A stretch of DNA of 64,000 nucleotides, taken from positions 62,001-126,000 of IMG/VR virus record IMGVR_UViG_3300009108_000002; one strand, given 5' to 3'. Positions 55,401 through 64,000 of this stretch are shown here, piece after piece (within the stretch, counting starts at the first letter, position 1; every line of letters starts with the position of its first letter). Made by a program: the position numbers and the translations under genes. The stretch is from a virus. The notes below the pieces were generated by a model. The model was given only the letters and a program-made list of their open reading frames with translations. It had not been told where the DNA came from and did no database searches.

Positions 55401-56759
55401 ATGGCTAATACGGCAATAAATCATGATCCTGTAGCTACTTTTCCTGGCAGTAGTACAAATACTGCTGTAGTTAAGTGGTCTGGGACCAGTGGAAACGCAT
55501 TATTAGATAGTGGAGTCATTATTGATGGTTCTAATAACGTTACTGGTCTAAATAACGTCACGGCTACTGGATATCTTCATTTAACTGGTGATGAGAAGGA
55601 ATTACGGTTTTATGAAGGCGCAAATTATATTGCTATAGCTGCACCTTCTGGTTTGGGTGCTGATTATACGTTTACATTACCTCTGAACGATGGGGCAGCG
55701 GATGAATTTTTGCAGACTAATGGCTCAGGTGTGCTGACTTGGGCAGCTGCAGCCGGAACAACTATTAATAATAATGCTAATAACTTTGTTATAACAGGTT
55801 CTGGAACCGCAAGCACTTTAGAAGCTGAATCTACTTTTACCTATACGGGAACAGCTATGATGATAGGATTAGCTTCTTCTCCCCCTACCCCTGACCATAC
55901 ATCAGTACATATTTGGGAAGGAAGTGCTGGCTCATTAACGTCATCTACAGATATGCAATTAGTAGTTGAAAATAGTGGTAATGCTGGAATTGCCATAATG
56001 TCTCCAAATGCTAATACTACTCAGTTAGCCTTTGGTTCTCCCCAGGATAATAGGCAAGGTGGGGTTTTATATGACCATAATAATAATACCTTGCAATTAC
56101 GTGCTAGTGGCACAACTCGCACTACTATTTCTTCTTCTGTCGTTACTTTGGCAGCAGGCAATACACTTCTCATAGAGCATACAGGTGCTGCTGGAGCTTT
56201 AATAGACATTAAACATACTAGTCAATCGGGTACAGGTGCTAACGGTACGGTACGGATACAAGACCAGAATAATACTCAAGTAGGATATATGGGTAAAGGT
56301 TCGTCTAATGGAACTTTCCAAGTTCTAAATGAAAGTGCTGCTGAGATGACCTTTGGAACTTCTGGATATACCCGTTTAACAATTGCAGCAAATGGAACTC
56401 TCTCCGGTTCTGCGACCAATGATATTTCAGACCAACGAATTAAGGAAAATATAGAAGATACTACAGTAGGATTAGCTGAAGTTCTTCAATTACGTCCTGT
56501 GAAATATAATTTCATGGCTGGCAAAGGTTGGGGAGAGCCTGGTCAAAAATTCTATGGGTTCCTAGCTCAAGAAGTAGAGGCAATTATTCCTGAAGCGGTT
56601 GAGACTGCTGATATAGATATTGATGAAGAACAAGCAGGCAGTAAACGTGACCCAAATGGTATACCTGACCTTAAATCAGTGACTATGACACAAATTACTA
56701 CGGCACTAGTGAAAGCAGTCCAAGAATTGGACGCTAAAGTTACTGCATTAGGAGGATAG
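55401..56759 (+). CDS. Tail fibre with S74 intramolecular chaperone
   Basis: 452 aa. N-terminal 150 residues (MANTAINHDPVATFPGSSTN, VVKWSGTSGN, YLHLTGDEKELRFYEGANYI) match 62532 almost exactly. The C-terminal 110 residues, from NDISDQRIKENIEDTTVGL through VKYNFMAGKG and FYGFLAQEVEAIIPEAV, are a peptidase S74 self-cleaving chaperone that trimerises the fibre (Ser and Lys of SDQRIKEN as dyad). Confidence 0.85.
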   Translation: MANTAINHDPVATFPGSSTNTAVVKWSGTSGNALLDSGVIIDGSNNVTGLNNVTATGYLHLTGDEKELRFYEGANYIAIAAPSGLGADYTFTLPLNDGAADEFLQTNGSGVLTWAAAAGTTINNNANNFVITGSGTASTLEAESTFTYTGTAMMIGLASSPPTPDHTSVHIWEGSAGSLTSSTDMQLVVENSGNAGIAIMSPNANTTQLAFGSPQDNRQGGVLYDHNNNTLQLRASGTTRTTISSSVVTLAAGNTLLIEHTGAAGALIDIKHTSQSGTGANGTVRIQDQNNTQVGYMGKGSSNGTFQVLNESAAEMTFGTSGYTRLTIAANGTLSGSATNDISDQRIKENIEDTTVGLAEVLQLRPVKYNFMAGKGWGEPGQKFYGFLAQEVEAIIPEAVETADIDIDEEQAGSKRDPNGIPDLKSVTMTQITTALVKAVQELDAKVTALGG

Positions 56760-56975
56760 ATGCCTACAGCAATAGCACATGCACCACCTTTTACAGTTCC
56801 AGGGAGTAGCACTAGTACTGCTCTAGTTCGTTGGAATGGGACCGGTGGGAATCAGATTCAAGATTCTACTATTCTTGTCGGTGCCACTACTATGGGATTG
56901 GCTGCTGATACGGATCTAATTACATTTGGTAATGGCACTTTGACTATTACTGGTGTTGCTTTGGGATGGCATTAA
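56760..56975 (+). CDS. Truncated fibre head module
   Basis: 71 aa. MPTAIAHAPPFTVPGSSTST, then ALVRWNGTGGNQIQDSTIL, is the first part of the MANTA-type head seen at 55401, 58744 and 62532, ending shortly after. A stump left by recombination or a minimal attachment protein. Followed by a 68-bp gap. Confidence 0.6.
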   Translation: MPTAIAHAPPFTVPGSSTSTALVRWNGTGGNQIQDSTILVGATTMGLAADTDLITFGNGTLTITGVALGWH

Positions 56976-57043
56976 TTCGTGAGTAATTAAACTCTATTTA
57001 TGGTAAAATAGATAGGCTAAAGTGATAACTTGGAGCATTCTGC

Positions 57044-58729
57044 ATGACCCTAACTAAGATTGGAGCCTCACTTTCGGGTGGGGCCGATTTAGTCACGATT
57101 ACACAGTCAAGCCACGGGTTTACAGTTGGAAAAGTACTGAAATCCAGTGGCTCTGATGGTACTTATGCTACTGCTTTAGCTAATACTGCTGCAAATGCTG
57201 AAGTTGTAGGCATTGTTGTCCAGGTTATTGATGCAAATACCTTCACTATGGCCCTTTCAGGCCGAATTACCGTTGATGGGGCTGTTCCTAATGTCACTGC
57301 TGGGTCTGTTTTGTTTTTATCTGCCTCTAGTGCGGGGGATTTAACCTCAACTGAGCCTACTACGGCTGCTCAGATCTCCAAACCCGTTGCTGTAGTCACT
57401 ACTGCTAATTCTGAGATGTTGATGGTTAACTATCGTGGTGAAGTTATCTCATCTGCAACAGAATCATGGGATGTGAATGGTTCAGAACTGATTTTAGATG
57501 TAGATGGGGATACATCTATACATGCAAACACCGATGATCAGATCGATGTACAGATTTCGGGTGCTGATGACTTCAGATTCACTGCAAATACACTAAATGT
57601 GCTTAATGGGTCCACTTTATCCATTGATTCCGGGGCTACTTTAGCGAATAGTGGCACTATAACAGGATTTAATAGCACTTCTTATGCTGTGACACAGTCT
57701 AGTCATGGTTTTGCGGTAGGAAAAGTACTTAAATCCAGTGGTTCTGCTGGTGCATATGCTACTGCACAGGCTGATTCAGCCGCAAATGCCGAAGTTATTG
57801 GTATTGTGACCGTTGTTGCGGATATTAATAACTTCACATTAACCATAGCTGGTGAGATTGATGTCGCTGCAGCCGTTCCAGATGTAGCAGCAGGTACAGT
57901 TGTCTTCTTAAGTGCTTCAGCGGCAGGTGATTTAACAGCTACAGAGCCATCAACCACTGGACAGATCTCTAAACCTGTCGGAATAGTCACTACGCAGAAC
58001 GCTAAGATGCTTTTACTTCCATATCGTGGTGAAGTTATTGGTGCTAGTACGGCTGCGATAGCTGATGATGCTGTTACTAATGCTAAATTAGCAAATATGG
58101 CAGCTAATACGGTTAAAGTTAGAGATGCTAACTCTTCTGGTGATGCAAGTGATAAAGCGGTAGCTGACACACAGATACTTATTGGTGATGGTACTGGATT
58201 TACCGCAGCAGCTTTGAGTGGTGAGGCCACTATGACTAATGCTGGGGTTGTTTCAATCACCGATAATATAATAGATGAAGCGAATTTAAAAGTTAGTAAC
58301 GCACCTACCAATGGACAGTTTTTATCAGCACAATCGGGAAATACTGGTGGATTAACTTGGGCTGCTGCTAGTAGTGCTTTAAGTACAAAGAGAGTTTATA
58401 CCTCTTATACTCAAGGAACTACTAGTGACCCCCAATCTATTACAGGAGCAGGGTTTACGCCAACAAAAGTGGAGATTATTGCTTCTACAGGCACTACTAC
58501 TGGTGGCTCATCTATAGGTCATTCTGACGAAGATGATTCTGAGTTCTGTACTAGTTTACAGTCTAATGGCTATTATGGGGCTAGAAATGGAAAGATTGTC
58601 CATATTTCTAATGGGACATGGTCATTATCAGCTACTTGCACTATTACTAGTGATGGGTGTTCATTAGATTGGACTGCTGGTAGTACTGGATGGGAAGCAG
58701 TAAATTTATCCGTAATGTTTAGTAGGTAA
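57044..58729 (+). CDS. Fibre protein with two SSHGF domains
   Basis: 561 aa. ITQSSHGFTVGKVLKSSGSD and VTQSSHGFAVGKVLKSSGSA begin two roughly 110-aa repeats. Then linker NAPTNGQFLSAQSGNTGGLT and a tip with ITGAGFTPTKVEIIASTG related to the MSGLV adhesins. GGAG ribosome site. Confidence 0.7.
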   Translation: MTLTKIGASLSGGADLVTITQSSHGFTVGKVLKSSGSDGTYATALANTAANAEVVGIVVQVIDANTFTMALSGRITVDGAVPNVTAGSVLFLSASSAGDLTSTEPTTAAQISKPVAVVTTANSEMLMVNYRGEVISSATESWDVNGSELILDVDGDTSIHANTDDQIDVQISGADDFRFTANTLNVLNGSTLSIDSGATLANSGTITGFNSTSYAVTQSSHGFAVGKVLKSSGSAGAYATAQADSAANAEVIGIVTVVADINNFTLTIAGEIDVAAAVPDVAAGTVVFLSASAAGDLTATEPSTTGQISKPVGIVTTQNAKMLLLPYRGEVIGASTAAIADDAVTNAKLANMAANTVKVRDANSSGDASDKAVADTQILIGDGTGFTAAALSGEATMTNAGVVSITDNIIDEANLKVSNAPTNGQFLSAQSGNTGGLTWAAASSALSTKRVYTSYTQGTTSDPQSITGAGFTPTKVEIIASTGTTTGGSSIGHSDEDDSEFCTSLQSNGYYGARNGKIVHISNGTWSLSATCTITSDGCSLDWTAGSTGWEAVNLSVMFSR

Positions 58730-58743
58730 TAAGGGAGTAATAA

Positions 58744-60120
58744 ATGGCTAATACGGCATTTGATCATGCATCTGCCTTAACACTCCCAGGTAGTACGACT
58801 AATAATGGTTTAGTACGCTGGGGTGATACCAGTGCGGGTAGTTTTGGAAATATAACTGGTATTACTAGTGATGGTAGTAATCTAACTCTCCTTACACGGG
58901 GCGAGATTAGATTTTCAGATGCTGATTCGTCCCACTATATAGCTTTAGAGTCTCCAGCCACTGTTAGTACGTCTTATACAATGGCTCTTCCGGCAGCGGT
59001 CCCTTCAGCTAATGATTATCTGAAGGTTACTTCCTATAGTGGTGGAGCAGGCGTATTAGAATGGGCCTCTGTTTCTGCTGATACTAATACTACTTACAGC
59101 ACTAGTTGGGTAGATTCTACTAATGATGCTATTTTACGATTAACCCCTAGTACTGGTAGTGCTGATGATCTAACTATAGTAGCTGGGTCCAATATTACTT
59201 TGACTCCATCTGGAGATAATTTAACTATTGCTGCTACTGGTGGTGGAAGCCCAGGTGGGTCAAATACACATGTTCAATTTAATAACAGTAGTGCTTTCGG
59301 GGGAAGTGCAGATTTTACTTGGGACGCTTCTGCTCTTGCCATTAGAACAGCAGGAACAGCTACTACTGGATTAAGAGTCGAAGCATATACTACTAGCAAT
59401 TATCCTGCTCGATTAGTTTTACAAAAATCTAATAACGCTACAAAAGGTAGTCATACCACTTTAGAGGCCAATGAGATTTTAGGAGCAATAGATTTTCTAG
59501 CATCTGATGGAGATTCATTTGAGTTAGGGGCTAGAATTAGAGTCGATAGTGTTGATAACGCATGGAGTGCAAGCAATCGTGGTTCAAAAATGCGTTTTTA
59601 TACCGTTCCAGATGGAGCAACAGGTGAAGTACTAGCACTAACTCTTAATGAGGACGGTTCTATTAATAAGCCTAAAAGTCCTTGTTTTGGAACAAGAGTT
59701 ACTTCTACTATCTCTAATATAACTGGAAATCACGATGGTTATGTAGTTGTTTGGGATACTGAGCTTTGGGACTACGGTGCAAATTTAAGCGGTTCTACCT
59801 TTACTGCTCCCGTAGATGGAATATACTGGTTTGAAGCAGCATTAACATTAACAGGCATTTCATCTAGTCACGATGAAGGTTACATTAGAATTAAAACAAC
59901 ATCATCCCCGTGGTTAGAATATATAAATTATTTTGACCCCTACAATGCGGGGGTTACAGGAACAAATAGTTTCACGCCAATATCAATCACTTGTATGATG
60001 GATTTGAATGCTGGACAAGGTGTTGTTGTTGACTTGAAAATTAGCAATGGTAGTAAGACTGTTGATATTAATGGTTCAACCAATATCCACTCAAGGTGGG
60101 AAGGTATGTTAGTAGCATAA
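58744..60120 (+). CDS. Fibre protein with C1q-like tip
   Basis: 458 aa. MANTAFDHASALTLPGSTTN head; C-terminal 140 residues with VVVWDTELWDYGANLSGSTF, TAPVDGIYWFEAALTL and SRWEGMLVA follow the C1q/TNF-like jelly roll. Probable receptor-binding tip. GGGAG ribosome site. Confidence 0.7.
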   Translation: MANTAFDHASALTLPGSTTNNGLVRWGDTSAGSFGNITGITSDGSNLTLLTRGEIRFSDADSSHYIALESPATVSTSYTMALPAAVPSANDYLKVTSYSGGAGVLEWASVSADTNTTYSTSWVDSTNDAILRLTPSTGSADDLTIVAGSNITLTPSGDNLTIAATGGGSPGGSNTHVQFNNSSAFGGSADFTWDASALAIRTAGTATTGLRVEAYTTSNYPARLVLQKSNNATKGSHTTLEANEILGAIDFLASDGDSFELGARIRVDSVDNAWSASNRGSKMRFYTVPDGATGEVLALTLNEDGSINKPKSPCFGTRVTSTISNITGNHDGYVVVWDTELWDYGANLSGSTFTAPVDGIYWFEAALTLTGISSSHDEGYIRIKTTSSPWLEYINYFDPYNAGVTGTNSFTPISITCMMDLNAGQGVVVDLKISNGSKTVDINGSTNIHSRWEGMLVA

Positions 60121-60130
60121 AGGATGATTA

Positions 60131-60265
60131 ATGACTGAAGAAGAAGAGGCTCAAGCTGCTATTGTACGAAATGAACGTATAGCAAGACTAGAGATTTTAG
60201 AAGCTAAATTAGCAGATGACAGTATTACGTTTGAAGAGATGAAAGAGCTTATGAGGATGAGATAA
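60131..60265 (+). CDS. 44-aa helical fibre-associated protein
   Basis: Reads MTEEEEAQAAIVRNERIARL then EILEAKLADDSITFEEMKEL and MRMR. Its C-terminus is nearly identical to that of the 68-aa gene at 55191, and both end a fibre cassette. Confidence 0.7.
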   Translation: MTEEEEAQAAIVRNERIARLEILEAKLADDSITFEEMKELMRMR

Positions 60266-60276
60266 GAGGATAAGTA

Positions 60277-61872
60277 ATGCCTTATATAGGACGAGCACCT
60301 AGTAAATCAGGTGCATTTCGAATATTAGATGACATTTCTTCCGGCTTTAACGGAAGTACTGTTGCTTTTACCCTTCAGGTAAGTAGTTCTAATATTTATG
60401 TTGTTCGTGATGCTACCTTAATGATTGCTGTTGATGGTGTAATGCAAGAACCAGGGTCTGCTTTCACAGTTTCTGGCTCTACAATCACTTTCGGATCTGC
60501 TCCTTTAGCTGGTGCTAGTTTCTGGGGAGTGGAATTAGGTGATGTAGGCGGAATAAGTAGTATGGCGGATGCTATTACTGCTACAGCTATCACTAATGCT
60601 ACTGATTTAGGTGCTGCTCCTGCTACAGGTGATAGTGTACTGGTTCATGATTCGTCGGCTGGGGCCGTTAAAGAGATGACTGTTGCGAATCTTTTTACTG
60701 CTCCGGCTATTACTGGAAATGCTACTGCTGTAACTCAAACTTCTGGCAATGATTCGACTAGAATCGCCACTACTGCCTTTGTACAGGCTGCAATTACAGG
60801 CGATTTCCAGATTGCAGTTACTCAAAGTAGTCATGGATTAGCTGTAGGCGAAGCCGTAAAGGTTACTGGTAATGATACTTATGCTAAAGCACAAGCTGAT
60901 TCGGCAGCGAATTCTGAAGTTGTCGGAGTAGTAACTTCAGTATCGGGTAATGACTTTACTATTACTCTTAATGGAGAGATTGCTACAGGTGGTGCCATTT
61001 CAGCAGCTAACGTAGCAGCGGGAACGGTTCTGTTCTTGTCCCAGACTACGGCAGGGCTGTTAACGGCGACTGAACCTAGCACGGCTGGTCAAGTTTCTAA
61101 GCCTGTAGCGTTAGTTACTTCTCAAAATGCTAGGATGGTACTTCTTCACTATCGTGGGGAGATAATATCTACGGGTGTGCAAACAAATGCCCCTAATGAT
61201 GCTACTTATGTCACGTTGAGTACTAATGGTTCATTAACGTCTGAACGAACATTAGCTGCGGGATCAGGTATTACATTAACTGATGCAGGAGCTAATGGAG
61301 CAGCTACAATTAGTATTGCTAATGATGCGATTGATTCACAGCATTATGCTGCTGGAAGTATTGACCTTGAACATATGTCTAGCCAATCGGTGGATGAAGA
61401 TAATCTTCATATCTCAAATGCTGGTAATAATGGAGAATTTTTATCTAAACAAAGTGGAAATGCGGGTGGATTAACGTGGGCTGCTGTCAGTTCTGGCCCT
61501 TCTCAAGCAACTAAAGCAGCAATGGAAGCTGAAACTAATGAAGATACCTATGTTCCCCCTGATTTAGTTAAGGATTCTCCTGGGGTAGCTAAGGCATGGG
61601 GGGAAGCGTCCGCCGACGGTGCGACTTTACTCGCTAATTATAACGTTGGATCGTTAACGGACAACGGAAACGGCGACGTTGAATTTAATTATACGACCGC
61701 TTTTTCTTCTGCTAATTACGGCGCAGCCACTTATGTGATGGGGGATAATGACGCTGTATATAATTCCTGGGGATATCAAAAGACGGCTTCCAAACTGCGA
61801 TTGTTTGCGGGGAAAGAGGGTTCGATTACCTCAGATCATCAACAAGGTTTTGCCGCCTTCGGAGATCAATAA
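60277..61872 (+). CDS. Mosaic tail fibre
   Basis: 531 aa. MPYIGRAPSKSGAFRILDDI head as at 48881, one SSHGF domain (VTQSSHGLAVGEAVKVTGND), linker NAGNNGEFLSKQSGNAGGLT, junction VPPDLVKDSPGVAKAWGEAS, then a tip with CG-rich codons unlike the rest of the gene. Coupled to the split chaperone genes that follow. Confidence 0.7.
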   Translation: MPYIGRAPSKSGAFRILDDISSGFNGSTVAFTLQVSSSNIYVVRDATLMIAVDGVMQEPGSAFTVSGSTITFGSAPLAGASFWGVELGDVGGISSMADAITATAITNATDLGAAPATGDSVLVHDSSAGAVKEMTVANLFTAPAITGNATAVTQTSGNDSTRIATTAFVQAAITGDFQIAVTQSSHGLAVGEAVKVTGNDTYAKAQADSAANSEVVGVVTSVSGNDFTITLNGEIATGGAISAANVAAGTVLFLSQTTAGLLTATEPSTAGQVSKPVALVTSQNARMVLLHYRGEIISTGVQTNAPNDATYVTLSTNGSLTSERTLAAGSGITLTDAGANGAATISIANDAIDSQHYAAGSIDLEHMSSQSVDEDNLHISNAGNNGEFLSKQSGNAGGLTWAAVSSGPSQATKAAMEAETNEDTYVPPDLVKDSPGVAKAWGEASADGATLLANYNVGSLTDNGNGDVEFNYTTAFSSANYGAATYVMGDNDAVYNSWGYQKTASKLRLFAGKEGSITSDHQQGFAAFGDQ

Positions 61873-62268
61873 ATGAAAGTCATAGTGTTTTTGAGGGAGG
61901 ATAATTCGGTCGCAATTGGGCATATTTCGCCGGTCATTCTTGACGCTTTAACTGGTAGTGGTGAATTTATACAAGAATCAAGAATCGAACAAGAGATTGC
62001 GAAACATTTGATAGGATCGGATTCTGACTCAGAAAAAGCATACGCAGTCAGTTGGGAAAACTTTTTAACTTCTAAAAAGGGTTCCGACCGAGAAATAAAG
62101 GCGAGAAGATTTGTCGAAGGTTTGGTTCGCGGCGGTTTAAGCGAATCAGAGGCCATTGTGATAATGGCAGATTTTACGATACCGGATGATTGCACATCAT
62201 ACCAAATAGCCGAGGACACCGAGATTCCAACGGACAGGTATTTTAGAAACTCTTGGGAGTGGAGTTGA
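61873..62268 (+). CDS. Fibre assembly chaperone, N-terminal part (split form)
   Basis: 131 aa. MKVIVFLREDNSVAIGHISP opening, helical middle (RRFVEGLVRGGLSESEAIVI), ending FRNSWEWS. Corresponds in place and length to the front of the 183-aa fused chaperone. CG-rich codons. Confidence 0.6.
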   Translation: MKVIVFLREDNSVAIGHISPVILDALTGSGEFIQESRIEQEIAKHLIGSDSDSEKAYAVSWENFLTSKKGSDREIKARRFVEGLVRGGLSESEAIVIMADFTIPDDCTSYQIAEDTEIPTDRYFRNSWEWS

Positions 62269-62528
62269 AATTGGCGATTACTGTGAATATGGCAAAAGCA
62301 CGAATGATACACATGAACAATATTAGAGCAATTCGCGACCGAGAACTGGCGGCCAAAGATATTACGTTTATGCGGGCGGTCGAAGATGGGAACGCGGATG
62401 CTCAGGCAACCATTAAAACCGAGAAACAAAACCTCCGAGATATACCACAAACATTCGATATAACCACGGGCGTCGATACGCCCGAACAACTCAAAGCAAA
62501 ATGGCCCGAAGGCTTACCTAAGGAATAA
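62265..62528 (+). CDS. Fibre assembly chaperone, C-terminal part (split form)
   Basis: 87 aa from a TTG overlapping the previous TGA with GGAG just upstream (a second TTG at 62271 is possible). VNMAKARMIHMNNIRAIRDR and KQNLRDIPQTFDITTGVDTP align with the back half of the 183-aa protein at 53926. Confidence 0.65.
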   Translation: MKLAITVNMAKARMIHMNNIRAIRDRELAAKDITFMRAVEDGNADAQATIKTEKQNLRDIPQTFDITTGVDTPEQLKAKWPEGLPKE

Positions 62529-62531
62529 TTA

Positions 62532-63662
62532 ATGGCTAATACAGCAATAAATCATGATCCTGCAGCTACTTTTCCTGGCAGTAGTACCGATACTGCGGTA
62601 GTTAAGTGGTCAGGGACCGGTGGAAAGACGTTAGTTAATAGTGGAGTTCTTGTTGATGCCTCCAATAATATTACTGGTCTAAATAACGTCACGGCTACTG
62701 GTTATCTTCATTTAACTGGTGATGAGAAGGAATTAAGGTTTTATGAAGGTGCAAATTATATTGCTATCAAAACTAATGCTAGTTTAGCTGCCGATTATAC
62801 CTTTACTTTGCCCTTAAACGACGGAAATGCAGACGAATTTTTACAGACTAATGGCTCAGGTGTGCTGACCTGGGCAGCTGCAGCTGGAACAACCATTAAT
62901 AGTAATGCTGATAATAGGGTTATAACTGGTTCTGGTACTGCTAATACGTTAAATGGTGAAGCCAATCTGACATTTGATGGTACACATTTATCTGTTCCTG
63001 CACAAAGCAAGATATTTTTTGACGGTGGCAGTAATACATATATTCAAGAATTAACTGCCAATAATCTGGCTTTTTATGCTGACGGTGCTAAACAACTAAC
63101 GATTGGTGCTGGTTTAATTATGAATTCCGATATATCAGCACAAAATATTACTTTTCAAAATGGTACTGGAAACATAACTTTTCCTGCTTCCGTTACTCTT
63201 TCTTCAAATGCTAATACTCTTGATGACTATGAAGAAGGTACGTTTACACCTGTATTTCAAGATTGGTCTTATAGTAATAGCGAAGGCCAAACGTACACAA
63301 ATCAAGTTGGACGTTATGTGAAAATAGGAAGATGGGTCACTATTCAAATATATATTGCGTCTAATCTAGACAGTAGTACATTAGCTGATGGTAGCCAAGC
63401 AAAAATTGATGGTTTACCATTTGCTGCTTCAACAGGAACTGGTTTTAATTATGCTATATGTTGTTCCTATTCTTATGGAGCTACTCTATCTAATACAGGT
63501 TCAGCAAGTCAAAATATCACTGGTATGGTAAATGCTAATACTGCATATGTGATTTTACATAAATGGTCAACATATCAAGGTGTGCAACCACTTAATTACT
63601 CTCATATAGATGATAGGGCATTTTCAATGGTTTTTACTGGTCAATACGAAACCGATGCATAG
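62532..63662 (+). CDS. Tail fibre with MANTA head and new tip
   Basis: 376 aa. The first 150 residues repeat 55401 with near-identical DNA in places. Then EEGTFTPVFQDWSYSNSEGQ and YVKIGRWVTIQIYI form the TFTP-type fibre tip common in phage collars. No S74 domain here. Confidence 0.7.
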   Translation: MANTAINHDPAATFPGSSTDTAVVKWSGTGGKTLVNSGVLVDASNNITGLNNVTATGYLHLTGDEKELRFYEGANYIAIKTNASLAADYTFTLPLNDGNADEFLQTNGSGVLTWAAAAGTTINSNADNRVITGSGTANTLNGEANLTFDGTHLSVPAQSKIFFDGGSNTYIQELTANNLAFYADGAKQLTIGAGLIMNSDISAQNITFQNGTGNITFPASVTLSSNANTLDDYEEGTFTPVFQDWSYSNSEGQTYTNQVGRYVKIGRWVTIQIYIASNLDSSTLADGSQAKIDGLPFAASTGTGFNYAICCSYSYGATLSNTGSASQNITGMVNANTAYVILHKWSTYQGVQPLNYSHIDDRAFSMVFTGQYETDA

Positions 63663-63671
63663 GGAGGAAAC

Positions 63672-63923
63672 ATGGCATTAGAAGAAAAAACAATAACTGG
63701 TTCCTGTGAGGTTCTACCTGACGGACAGATACAAGTCAGAACTGACACGATTATAGAAAAAGATGGTGTGGAAATATCGAGAACCTACCACAGACATGTA
63801 ATTGTTCCTGGTGCTGATGTAAGTGGTGAAGATGCTACCGTACAGAATGTAGCAAGGGCGGTACATACAGCAGAGGTTATTGCTGATTTTAGGGCAGCGA
63901 ATGTGCCTGAAGAATTTAGATAG
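63672..63923 (+). CDS. Small virion-associated protein
   Basis: 83 aa. DTIIEKDGVEISRTYHRHVI then VPGADVSGEDATVQNVARAV is a pattern often seen in small proteins coded beside phage tail fibres. GGGAGG ribosome site. Role unknown. Confidence 0.6.
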   Translation: MALEEKTITGSCEVLPDGQIQVRTDTIIEKDGVEISRTYHRHVIVPGADVSGEDATVQNVARAVHTAEVIADFRAANVPEEFR

Positions 63924-63953
63924 GTGATAGATTAAACTAAGGAAGTTATTAAA

Positions 63954-64000
63954 TGCCATCTGCACTTAGTCATGACCCATCAATAAGTACTCCTGGAGCC
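63954..64000 (+). CDS. Fibre head module, cut by the window edge
   Basis: Starts MPSALSHDPSISTPGA, the head of the MANTA/MPTAIA fibre family (NHDPxxTFPGSS). Partial at the right edge. Confidence 0.6.

Noticed and set aside
27459-64000. Diversity-generating retroelement in the fibre region
   Set aside because: No reverse transcriptase and no template/variable repeat pair was seen; the fibre repeats diverge by ordinary mosaicism.

Overview
The window is a piece of a tailed double-stranded DNA bacteriophage genome (Caudoviricetes). The evidence is an HK97-type capsid block (prohead protease, acidic scaffold-like protein, major capsid protein) followed by more than 20 kb of virion adhesin and tail-fibre genes, beside a left arm of very small, densely packed genes. 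There is no integrase, rRNA or tRNA that I can see. The host cannot be fixed from sequence. A phage Hsp20 and the repeated fibre modules recall aquatic phages such as cyanophages, and the near-consensus sigma70-type promoters mean early genes are read by a bacterial housekeeping RNA polymerase.

Layout. (1) 1-10.1 kb, all leftward: about 17 early cassettes. Each is TTGAC(A/T)-17-TATA(A/C)T promoter, short leader with GGAG, one or two tiny genes, then a strong intrinsic terminator. Between each terminator and the next promoter sits one copy of a 12-mer (TAAGGAAAAG[A/C]T on the + strand, 18 copies), spaced from the promoter in steps of about 11 bp. One cassette appears to make only a hairpin RNA, and another has a long foldable leader. 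(2) 10.1-12.3 kb: small leftward genes with zinc-finger or membrane signatures. (3) 12.3-14.6 kb: a noncoding array of about 55 imperfect 36-bp units made of two alternating boxes, with outliers to 24.3 kb at the edges of small genes. (4) 14.5-27.3 kb, leftward: nucleotide and DNA metabolism (dCMP deaminase, C5 methyltransferase, Nmad1-like protein), proteases, phosphatase, thermonuclease, Hsp20, HNH-like proteins and a 3'-5' exonuclease, mixed with many small zinc-ribbon and membrane proteins. (5) 27.3-27.46 kb: divergent control region with a 12-bp inverted repeat. (6) 27.46-41 kb, rightward: clamp-loader DnaX, many overlapping unknown genes, the prohead protease with a very long N-terminal extension, scaffold, major capsid protein, a small virion protein and a possible holin group. 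(7) 41-64 kb, rightward: about 30 fibre/adhesin genes built by shuffling a few modules, with intramolecular-chaperone (S74) and C1q-like ends and two versions of a fibre-assembly chaperone cassette. The last gene runs off the window.

How it fits together. The left arm looks like a host-takeover region of individually promoted genes under a shared, helically phased activator or repressor site. The middle leftward genes support nucleotide supply, DNA modification and protein quality control. The right arm is the virion operon, with strong translational coupling (ATGA, TAATG and stop-start abutment) and few terminators. No terminase, portal, tape measure, tail tube or lysin is recognisable here, so they must lie elsewhere or be too divergent to see.

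Start codons were moved from the longest frame where a ribosome site, promoter position or overlap decided it. Several genes shorter than 60 codons were read directly from the sequence and are included.
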